Shown: one piece after another, positions 15,767 to 22,231 of the stretch
Position numbering within the stretch: position 1 is the stretch's first letter
Layout of the letters: each line of letters opens with the position of its first letter
DNA from: SIG701 sp045577175
GTDB lineage: Bacteria > Bacillota > Clostridia > Oscillospirales > CAG-272
Length of the DNA: 64,000 nucleotides
Reading direction: 5' to 3'
NCBI GenBank assembly: GCA_045577175.1
Contig: JAZNHT010000022.1
Location: 10,419-74,418 of the forward strand
Notes under the pieces: model-generated
Database searches by the model: none
What the model was told of the DNA's origin: nothing
What the model saw: only the letters and a program-made list of their open reading frames with translations
Made by a program: the position numbers and the translations under genes

Positions 15767-15801
15767 ACTTTTAAATCATTTATATTGAAGGAGAAAAGAA
15801 A

Positions 15802-16248
15802 ATGAAAAAAGCATTATTGACAATTCTTTTAATCTGTGTATTGCTTGCTTCTCTTGTGGCTTGCGGTACAAAAAGCTCCGAAGCCCCTGATAGCGAAGAG
15901 CAGATCAGCGTTGACAGCATAGTAGAGCTTTTTGAAAAGGACTACAATGCTCAAAAATACACCGCAGAGCAGATATCGAATTTGATTCCGAATCTTGAAG
16001 CGAACGGTATTTCCCTTAACGGAAGCATTACGGCGGTAATTCATCTGACCAAAAAAGCATCCGAACCCGGGCGTTCTGATTGGTCCTGGGCGTACGTCTA
16101 CGAATTCACAGAGGAAGCGGATGCCATCGCACTTGAAAACAACCGCCGCGCATTCGTTGAAGCTACCGAAGAAAACGGCGCGTGCATTCGTTGCGGTTGT
16201 ATAGTCGTGTTTGGCTCCTCTCCAATAATAGCTTCCATTGAGCAATAA
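15802..16248 (+). CDS. predicted lipoprotein of unknown function
   Basis: 148 aa. Lysine-rich start, hydrophobic stretch and lipobox LVAC-G (Cys near residue 21) predict lipid anchoring on the outer face of the membrane. The mature part is acidic and has a globular stretch with SWAYVYEFTEEADAIALENN. No family recognised. AAGGAGAAAAGAAA precedes ATG. It is the only gene between the two copies of the comM 3' end and is more AT-rich than its neighbours, consistent with insertion as a unit. Confidence 0.8.
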   Translation: MKKALLTILLICVLLASLVACGTKSSEAPDSEEQISVDSIVELFEKDYNAQKYTAEQISNLIPNLEANGISLNGSITAVIHLTKKASEPGRSDWSWAYVYEFTEEADAIALENNRRAFVEATEENGACIRCGCIVVFGSSPIIASIEQ

Positions 16249-16274
16249 ATACTATTATTGAAAGTAGCTTTCAA

Positions 16275-16313
16275 GCGATTCAGATGCGATCCTTGGACAG
16301 GGATATGAAATAA
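16275..16313 (+). repeat. 39-bp direct repeat, second copy of the comM 3' end
   Basis: Identical to 15026-15064, followed at once by a good terminator, which probably was the original comM terminator. Confidence 0.95.
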
Positions 16314-16319
16314 TGGAAA

Positions 16320-16346
16320 GGGGGACTTGCGTCCCCCTATTTTTTA
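16320..16346 (+). terminator. terminator after the duplicated comM end
   Basis: GGGGGAC-TTGC-GTCCCCC followed by TATTTTTT. Confidence 0.85.
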
Positions 16347-16348
16347 CG

Positions 16349-18145
16349 TTACTTTTCAGTTTTTACATAATTGATTTTCCGCATACGGTTTATCAGTGCA
16401 AAAAGTTCCTGCTTACGCGGCAGATCCAGAAACCGTTCTGTAGTTGTAAAATAGGAAGAATACAAAATATCCATTCCCTCTTCAGCGATTCTTTCATAAA
16501 GTTCGTCAACCTTTCTCCGAAGATCAATTACACGGTCTTTATTGGAAATTTCCAAATACCGCAGCATAAAGCCGAGTGCATCAAACTGCCGTTTAGATAC
16601 AACATCATGCAGTCCGCGCACGTCGATCTGCTCATCCCCGATCAGGATAAATCCCATATCGGACACCGCAAGCATTTCGCTTCCGCTCCCTTCGGGGTAA
16701 GAAGAAAAGCGATCACTGTACAGTGTTCGTCTTTGCCCCCACACGGCAGGTATAGGAATCTCCGTTTTTATTCCGTAAGCAGAGCAGATATGTTTCGATT
16801 CTTCCGTTACGTCACGGATCAGGTACTCTTCCATCATGTAAATCTTGTCAGCGACGGATAAGTACTCACCGCTTCCGCCGATTACAAGAATCGTTGAAAC
16901 CCCACGCGTGCGGTACAGTTCCCCCACCCGATCCGTAAACGGTGTGATCGGCTCTTTTACGATCAGTTCTTTCATCATACGGTCACGGATCATAAAGTTC
17001 GTAGCACTTCTATCTTCGTCTATCAGTAAAAGAGAGGCTCCTCCGTCCACTGCTTCCATAATATTTGCCGCTTGCGAGGTGGATCCCGATGCATGATCCG
17101 TAGAGAAATCCTCCGTATCCCCACCGGGCAGCCACTTGATAAAGGGCGAAATATTGACTCGCTTTACACTCCGCCCGTCCTCCGCCGAAATACTGACCGC
17201 ACTTTCATCTGTGATGCAAAGTTCGCGTCCGTCACCGAGAACGTGATCGTAGATACCCGCAGAGATAGCGTCCAACAGTGTTGACTTCCCCGAATATCCA
17301 CCGCCCGTAATAACCGTGACACCTTTTTTGATACCCATTCCGCGCACGCCGCAGATTTCGATCTCGTCATCCGGTGCAGACTTAAACGGAATCGCCTCCA
17401 TCATCGGCAGATCCGTTCCCTTGGCTCGCGGAAGGATGCTTCCGTTAGCGATAAAGACGCAATAATCGCTTTCTTTCAGCCACCTACGAATCACTGCCTG
17501 CTTTTCGGCAAGTGTGAGCACCTGTTTCATTCGGATAAAATCAAACTCTGCAACGAACCGCTCCACCGCCTCGGGCAAATCTCGGCATAACATTTGAATC
17601 GTTTTTCGAATCTTCCGTTTCGGCAGCTGCACCTGCATTCTGATACACAAACACATCTTCGGTGACGGACGTTCACCATCCGGCATCAGATATACGGTCG
17701 TCCCTCCGCCGTATTCGTAGTCTCTCTGAGGACACACGGAGAAATATGCGGTATTTCTGACAAGCACCTCGCCGCCCGGTGCGTACAGATAATACTTTCC
17801 GTTTTCGTTGTCGGGCCGGGACCGGTTGTATAAATCGACGTTCAATTCGTCGACATATCTCTTGAACTCTCTGAGACAGAAATCCGCAGCGGCGGCTGTA
17901 TAGACATCCATCCCCAGCTGCTCCACGGGGATTTTTACCGTTACCGTTGGCTTATCCTGTGCCAGTTTGTGCGTTCCCGTAATTTCAAAGCCTATATCCC
18001 CGCTGTAATAGGTCGGATCGCAGTCCGACATAGGCGGTACACCCGGACGGGCAGGATCAAGATATACAATGCTGCCATTGTACATTTCCTCGTAAGTATG
18101 CGTATACGGCTCCATGCTGAGCAGTTTCTTTTTCAGACGTTTCAC
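16349..18145 (-). CDS. ABC-class P-loop ATPase (PF09818 type)
   Basis: 598 aa from a GTG at 18143-18145, chosen because GGAGG sits seven bases upstream; an ATG two codons earlier is too close. The family has one ABC-type ATPase core: Walker A GGGYSGKSTLLDAISAG (near 325-341), a region STDHASGSTSQAANIMEAVD in place of the ABC signature, and Walker B ASLLLIDEDRSATNFMIRDR. No membrane spans, so it is not a transporter; the function of this family is unknown. It is sometimes mislabelled as an isopentenyl isomerase. A complex leader with two terminators precedes it. Confidence 0.87.
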   Translation of the reverse strand: MKRLKKKLLSMEPYTHTYEEMYNGSIVYLDPARPGVPPMSDCDPTYYSGDIGFEITGTHKLAQDKPTVTVKIPVEQLGMDVYTAAAADFCLREFKRYVDELNVDLYNRSRPDNENGKYYLYAPGGEVLVRNTAYFSVCPQRDYEYGGGTTVYLMPDGERPSPKMCLCIRMQVQLPKRKIRKTIQMLCRDLPEAVERFVAEFDFIRMKQVLTLAEKQAVIRRWLKESDYCVFIANGSILPRAKGTDLPMMEAIPFKSAPDDEIEICGVRGMGIKKGVTVITGGGYSGKSTLLDAISAGIYDHVLGDGRELCITDESAVSISAEDGRSVKRVNISPFIKWLPGGDTEDFSTDHASGSTSQAANIMEAVDGGASLLLIDEDRSATNFMIRDRMMKELIVKEPITPFTDRVGELYRTRGVSTILVIGGSGEYLSVADKIYMMEEYLIRDVTEESKHICSAYGIKTEIPIPAVWGQRRTLYSDRFSSYPEGSGSEMLAVSDMGFILIGDEQIDVRGLHDVVSKRQFDALGFMLRYLEISNKDRVIDLRRKVDELYERIAEEGMDILYSSYFTTTERFLDLPRKQELFALINRMRKINYVKTEK

Positions 18146-18174
18146 AAGCATTCCTCCTTTTGCTGTACGCGGTG

Positions 18175-18203
18175 CTAAAAAACAAAAGCACCCCTTTGGG
18201 TGC
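18175..18203 (-). terminator. leader terminator 2 before the ABC-class ATPase
   Basis: On the minus strand GCACCC-AAA-GGGGTGC followed by TTTTGTTTTTT, ending about 25 bases before the ribosome binding site. Confidence 0.75.
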
Positions 18204-18221
18204 AAAAAAACAAATCCTGTA

Positions 18222-18252
18222 AAACAAAAAACACACCCTTTCGGATGTGCAT
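18222..18252 (-). terminator. leader terminator 1 before the ABC-class ATPase
   Basis: On the minus strand CACATCC-GAAA-GGGTGTG followed by TTTTTTGTTTT. Confidence 0.7.
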
Positions 18253-18316
18253 CCAATCTGCAAACAGAAATCGATCAAAAAGTCATTCCGTCGGCGAAGA
18301 CGACAACATCCGAATC

Positions 18317-18331
18317 CTATACGCTTGTCAT
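18317..18331 (-). CDS. possible four-codon leader ORF (MTSV)
   Basis: ATG ACA AGC GTA TAG, with a full AAGGAGG eight bases upstream, about 35 bases after the predicted transcription start. The strong ribosome binding site before so short an ORF, followed by two terminators, is the layout of ribosome-mediated attenuation. Confidence 0.45.
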   Translation of the reverse strand: MTSV

Positions 18332-18371
18332 ACCAATCGCCTCCTTATCAGAATGATTTTTGTTTTTTTAC

Positions 18372-18400
18372 AGTATACCACGGATTCACAGTCTTGTCAA
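18372..18400 (-). promoter_or_regulatory. sigma-A promoter of the ABC-class ATPase leader
   Basis: On the minus strand TTGACA (18395-18400), 17 bases, TATACT (18372-18377). Confidence 0.82.
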
Positions 18401-18402
18401 TA

Positions 18403-18433
18403 TGTAAAAGGGAGAGGCAGACTCCCCCTTTTC
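18403..18433 (-). terminator. terminator of tepA
   Basis: On the minus strand AAAAGGGGGAG-TCTG-CCTCTCCCTTTT; its end abuts the promoter of the following gene. Confidence 0.6.
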
Positions 18434-18434
18434 C

Positions 18435-19124
18435 CTATTCCTCTCCCCGAATCTGCGTCCGCAGAGCGTGCAGCGCGTCGGACAACCCGCCCACGCCGTC
18501 GATCAGCCCGATCTCCACCGCCTTCTGCCCGTCGATGATCGAGCCGACATCGGTGGCAATTTCGTCCGTGCGCAAAAGCAATCGGCGAAACTCTTCCTCC
18601 GACACGCCCGAATGTGCCGTCACAAACCGCACGATTCTGTCCTGCATCCGTTCAAAATAATAGTACGTCTGCGGCACGCCGACGACTGTCCCACTCATCC
18701 GCACGGGATGGATCGTCATCGTCGCCGACGGGACGATAAACGACCGTTTCGCGGACACCGCCAGCGGCACCCCGATCGAATGACCACCGCCGAGCACCAA
18801 CGACACCGTCGGCTTCGTCATGCTCGCGATCATCTCCGCAAGCGCGAGCCCTGCCTCCACGTCGCCGCCCATCGTGTTGAGCAGAATCAAAACGCCGTCA
18901 ATCTCGTCGCTCTCCTCCATCGATACAAGCATCGGAATCAGATGCTCGTACTTCGTCGCCTTCTGATCCGTCGGCAGGATATAATGCCCCTCGATCTGCC
19001 CGATGATCGTCAAGCTCTGGATCGTCTCGCAGTCCTTCTTCGCTACGACCGATCCGCTTTTGATAATTCCCTCCAGCTTGTCCTCTTCGTCGCTCAGACC
19101 GTCTTTCTTTTCCTCGTCGCTCAT
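18435..19124 (-). CDS. tepA: ClpP-like TepA/YmfB family serine protease
   Basis: 229 aa starting MSDEEKKDG, with GGGGGATGCAAC before ATG. The ClpP-crotonase fold carries LNTMGGDVEAGLALAEMIAS, the nucleophile region LVLGGGHSIGVPLAVSAK (Ser in GHSIG) and the catalytic-His motif SATMTIHPVRMSG. TepA proteins are cytoplasmic relatives of ClpP that help protein translocation in Bacillus. It is a single-gene unit. Confidence 0.93.
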   Translation of the reverse strand: MSDEEKKDGLSDEEDKLEGIIKSGSVVAKKDCETIQSLTIIGQIEGHYILPTDQKATKYEHLIPMLVSMEESDEIDGVLILLNTMGGDVEAGLALAEMIASMTKPTVSLVLGGGHSIGVPLAVSAKRSFIVPSATMTIHPVRMSGTVVGVPQTYYYFERMQDRIVRFVTAHSGVSEEEFRRLLLRTDEIATDVGSIIDGQKAVEIGLIDGVGGLSDALHALRTQIRGEE

Positions 19125-19270
19125 GTTGCATCCCCCATTCTTTTTTCGGTAGTATGGGCTTTTGCACCGTTTTGTATGCATTTTCGGCAGGTGCATAATT
19201 CCGCAGCGTTTTCGACACTCGCTTAAAACACACACAATCGGGCGAACAGCCAAGGAGAAGGAGTGGGGTT

Positions 19271-19363
19271 TGGGGCGAGGGAGAAACTTCGGCGGTGTAG
19301 GGGTTCCCCGAAATGAGCGAAGCGAGTTTTGGGGGTTCCCTGTGTTGGTTCTCCCTCGCCCCA
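19271..19363. repeat. palindromic element with 15-bp perfect terminal inverted repeats
   Basis: TGGGGCGAGGGAGAA (19271-19285) and its exact complement (19349-19363) enclose GGGTTCCCC and a hairpin GAGCGAAGCGAG. No ORF; looks like a small mobile or REP-type intergenic repeat. Confidence 0.75.
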
Positions 19364-19400
19364 TTTTCACATCTTTTTTCGCAGAAATTCTCGATTTTCC

Positions 19401-19429
19401 TTGATTTACGGCGCGAAATGCGCTATAAT
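19401..19429 (+). promoter_or_regulatory. promoter of the GGGtGRT pair
   Basis: TTGATT (19401-19406), 17 bases, TATAAT (19424-19429). Confidence 0.7.
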
Positions 19430-19501
19430 AAATATGTACGGGCATTTTCCGACGAATCTGCCTCGTCCGAAGTGATTATTTTTACAAAGGAGTATATTTC
19501 T

Positions 19502-20203
19502 ATGGGCGAACTCATCTATACCCACGAAGTACAGGAAATGTGCTGCGTGAAGCAGGGTCCGAACCACGGTCCCGCGCCGATTCCCGAAGAAGGTCTTTGG
19601 GTAAAGGCAAAAGAAGTAAAGGACATCTCCGCACTGACGCACGGTATCGGCTGGTGCGCACCCCAGCAGGGCGCTTGCAAGCTGACGCTCAACGTCAAGG
19701 AAGGTATCATTCAGGAGGCTCTCGTTGAGACGATCGGCTGCTCCGGCATGACCCACTCCGCCGCTATGGCTGCTGAAATCCTCCCGGGAAAGACGGTGCT
19801 TGAGGCTCTCAACACCGACCTCGTCTGCGACGCAATCAACACCGCTATGCGCGAGCTCTTCCTCCAGATCGTATACGGTCGCCCCCAGTCCGCTTTCTCC
19901 GAGAACGGTCTGAACATCGGCGCAGGTCTTGAGGATCTCGGCAAGGGCTCCAGAAGCCAGGTCGGCACCATGTACGGCACCGCCGCTAAGGGTGTCCGCT
20001 ATCTGGAGATGGCAGAGGGCTACGTTACCCGTATGGCTCTCGATGCCGACGATCAGGTAATCGGCTACGAATTTGTTTCCCTCGGCAAGATGACCGACTT
20101 CATCAAGAAGGGCGACGATCCGAACACCGCCTACAACAAGGCTATGGGTACATACGGCCGTTTCGATGACGCTGTGAAGTACATCGATCCGAGAAAGGCA
20201 TAA
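19502..20203 (+). CDS. IscU/NifU-N-like protein paired with the GGGtGRT protein
   Basis: 233 aa from the ATG at 19502, with AAAGGAG upstream; longer readings run into repeat DNA. Cysteines at 14, 15, 52, 59 and 80 include ETIGCSGMTHSAAMAAEIL, which resembles the IscU/NifU scaffold motif around its second cysteine with the GKT that follows. This suggests binding or transfer of an Fe-S cluster, but no function is established. The codon choice (many GCT, GGT, CGT, AAG) differs from neighbours and suggests high expression. The partner gene starts 14 bases downstream. Confidence 0.85.
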   Translation: MGELIYTHEVQEMCCVKQGPNHGPAPIPEEGLWVKAKEVKDISALTHGIGWCAPQQGACKLTLNVKEGIIQEALVETIGCSGMTHSAAMAAEILPGKTVLEALNTDLVCDAINTAMRELFLQIVYGRPQSAFSENGLNIGAGLEDLGKGSRSQVGTMYGTAAKGVRYLEMAEGYVTRMALDADDQVIGYEFVSLGKMTDFIKKGDDPNTAYNKAMGTYGRFDDAVKYIDPRKA

Positions 20204-20217
20204 GGAGGTACATACGA

Positions 20218-21216
20218 ATGGCACTGTTTGAAAACTACGAGAGACGTGCTCCCAAAATCATGGAGACTCTCGCAAAATACGGTATCTCCTCCATCGAGGA
20301 GTGCAAAGAGATCACCCTCGCAAAGGGTATCGACGTAGACAAGATCATCCGCGAGACCCAGCCGATCTGCTTTGAGAACGCTGTCTGGGCATACACGGTC
20401 GGCACCGCAATCGCTTTGAAGTCCGGCGCAACGAAGGCCGCTGATGCCGCTGCCGCTATCGGTATCGGTTTGCAGTCCTTCTGCATCCCCGGCTCCGTTG
20501 CCGAAAACCGCAAGGTCGGTCTCGGTCACGGTAACCTCGGCAAGATGCTCCTCTCTGAGGAGACCGAGTGCTTCTGCTTCCTCGCCGGTCACGAGTCCTT
20601 CGCAGCCGCTGAGGGCGCAATCAAGATCGCTCTGAACGCAAACAAAGTCCGCAAACAGCCGCTGCGCGTTATCCTGAACGGTCTCGGCAAGGACGCTGCT
20701 TTCATCATCTCCCGCATCAATGGCTTCACCTACGTGCAGACTGAGTTCAATCCGTACACCGAGGAAGTTACGATCGTGAAGGAGACCGCGTACTCCAACG
20801 GTCCGCGCGCGAACGTCCGTTGCTACGGCGCTGACAACGTTCCCGAAGGCGTTGCCATCATGAAACTCGAGAAGGTCGGCGTTTCCATCACCGGTAACTC
20901 CACCAACCCGACCCGCTTCCAGCATCCCGTTGCAGGCACGTATAAGAAGTGGTGCACCGAGAACGGCGTCAGCTACTTCTCCGTTGCTTCCGGCGGCGGT
21001 ACGGGACGTACCCTCCATCCGGACAACATGGCAGCAGGTCCCTCCAGCTACGGCATGACGGACACGATGGGTCGTATGCACTCCGATGCACAGTTCGCAG
21101 GTTCCTCCTCCGTTCCGGCTCACGTAGAAATGATGGGGCTGATCGGCGCGGGTAACAACCCGATGGTTGGTATGACCGTCGCTTGCGCTGTTGCAGTTGA
21201 GGAAGCGTGCAAGTAA
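20218..21216 (+). CDS. GGGtGRT protein
   Basis: 332 aa; the family is named after the motif seen here at residues 259-265 (SVASGGGTGRTLHPD). Two glycine-rich stretches (IGIGLQSFCIPGSV, GLGHGNLGKMLLSEE) and a C-terminus GLIGAGNNPMVGMTVACA suggest nucleotide or cofactor binding. The family occurs in anaerobic Firmicutes next to the IscU-like protein; its reaction is unknown. Start has AAGGAGGTACATACG. Codon use is again that of highly expressed genes. Confidence 0.9.
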   Translation: MALFENYERRAPKIMETLAKYGISSIEECKEITLAKGIDVDKIIRETQPICFENAVWAYTVGTAIALKSGATKAADAAAAIGIGLQSFCIPGSVAENRKVGLGHGNLGKMLLSEETECFCFLAGHESFAAAEGAIKIALNANKVRKQPLRVILNGLGKDAAFIISRINGFTYVQTEFNPYTEEVTIVKETAYSNGPRANVRCYGADNVPEGVAIMKLEKVGVSITGNSTNPTRFQHPVAGTYKKWCTENGVSYFSVASGGGTGRTLHPDNMAAGPSSYGMTDTMGRMHSDAQFAGSSSVPAHVEMMGLIGAGNNPMVGMTVACAVAVEEACK

Positions 21217-21217
21217 G

Positions 21218-21270
21218 AGAATATTTTCGTGGGGAAAACTTCAAAGAGGTTTTCCCCATATTCTTTTTTA
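21218..21270 (+). terminator. terminator of the GGGtGRT operon
   Basis: AGAATAT and GGGGAAAAC pair with GTTTTCCCC and ATATTCT, followed by TTTTT. Confidence 0.85.
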
Positions 21271-21524
21271 AAACTTTTCTCCGCAGGGTGGATGTCCCCC
21301 CTGCCCCCTATCCAACAACAGGACTCCGCCCGGAGTCCTGTTTCGTTTTTCATACTCAGGCTTCACAGAAGCAGATCACATCACCGTCACAAAGTACGAG
21401 AAATAATTTTTCTCCGTCAAAAATTTTTCGCTAAAAATTTTCCAAAACATAAAACCGATCACAGTTCTCACTCCCCTTTATAAGTGTAAGACCAAAAACA
21501 AAACAAATAAGAGAGGACTCCACC
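21271..21524. other. intergenic region
   Basis: GGACTCC/GGAGTCC (about 21320-21340) forms a small hairpin followed by TGTTTCGTTTTT. Nothing else is recognised. Confidence 0.4.
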
Positions 21525-21971
21525 ATGAAAAACACCCCCACCGGCACACGAACCGTCCGCGCAAATGCGGACGAAATCCGCCCCGAAGCAGTCCCCACGT
21601 CCGACTCCCGCCCCGATATTCTCGCAACGCTCTATGTGATCGCCCACTTTCTCCCCCTGTTGACATCGATCGCTCTTCTCATCAATTTCCTTTTTGCCCC
21701 GTCCAATTTTGTAGCAGATTATATTCTTCTCCCCATTGCTGCCGTCGGCTGGCTCTCGGCAATCATCGTCAGACCGCTCGCAATCATCAAAACTGTCCTG
21801 TCCAAATCCTGGGCTGTCTTCAAATTTTTCTTCGGCTTCCCTGTATTCCTCGTAAGCACTACCACCGCGGTGGTCTGCGGTGTCATTGCCTTCAGCGTTC
21901 TCACCATGGCAGCGGTCTTTGCGCCCGCCGCATTCACGATCTGCTTTTTCCTGAAGGATTGCATGGACTGA
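21525..21971 (+). CDS. hypothetical membrane protein
   Basis: 148 aa. The N-terminal 30 residues are polar; three to four hydrophobic spans follow (about 33-58, 65-85, 100-122 and 123-143). GAGAGGACTCCACC precedes ATG. No family recognised. It stands alone before the promoter of the sigma factor operon. Confidence 0.7.
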   Translation: MKNTPTGTRTVRANADEIRPEAVPTSDSRPDILATLYVIAHFLPLLTSIALLINFLFAPSNFVADYILLPIAAVGWLSAIIVRPLAIIKTVLSKSWAVFKFFFGFPVFLVSTTTAVVCGVIAFSVLTMAAVFAPAAFTICFFLKDCMD

Positions 21972-21980
21972 ACCGAATAT

Positions 21981-22010
21981 TTGACAACATTTGACACAGC
22001 ATGCTATAAT
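21981..22010 (+). promoter_or_regulatory. promoter of the sigma factor operon
   Basis: TTGACA (21981-21986), 18 bases, TATAAT (22005-22010). A second TTGACA at 21991-21996 is too close to the -10. Confidence 0.65.
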
Positions 22011-22065
22011 AGTATTATTCGCATTCTGTGATCCGATTCCCTTTATATAAAGGAGGATTTCCCGA

Positions 22066-22230
22066 ATGTCCGATATAAACAAACAGGCACCGCAGAAAAA
22101 TACGCATTTCCTGCACGGCGTCTTTCACACAGATCAACGCAATCATCCCATGCCGCAGGTCTGGGCAAAATCCATTCTGCAAAAAATCCTTACCTTCTTC
22201 TCCGAAAATACTGAAAAAAGGAGCCACTGA
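22066..22230 (+). CDS. 54-aa protein coupled to the membrane-anchored sigma factor
   Basis: Starts MSDINKQAPQKN after AAGGAGG and ends one base before the sigma factor ATG; its last codons contain the AAAAAGGAG ribosome binding site of that gene. The product is small, basic and has no membrane span. No family recognised. Tight coupling suggests a role with the sigma factor, for instance as modulator, or simply as a translation enhancer. Confidence 0.65.
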   Translation: MSDINKQAPQKNTHFLHGVFHTDQRNHPMPQVWAKSILQKILTFFSENTEKRSH

Positions 22231-22231
22231 C

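Larger units (their letters stand above)
15065..15801. other. non-coding stretch between comM and the lipoprotein gene
   Basis: It holds GGGGGACTTG/CAAGTCCCCC (about 15070-15121) and AGGAACTTGTG/CACAAGTTCCT (about 15159-15195), both hairpins that may terminate comM, then the MITE-like repeat and a promoter near 15739-15766. A 119-codon minus-strand frame (15399-15758) has no recognisable product and I do not call it. Confidence 0.6.
19125..19500. other. intergenic region between tepA and the GGGtGRT pair
   Basis: Contains a palindromic element (19271-19363) and the promoter at 19401-19429; otherwise I see nothing. Confidence 0.6.

Noticed and set aside
16349..18145. Annotation as isopentenyl-diphosphate isomerase or as an ABC transporter ATPase
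   Set aside because: The sequence has the ABC-class P-loop core without transporter partners, and no isomerase motif.
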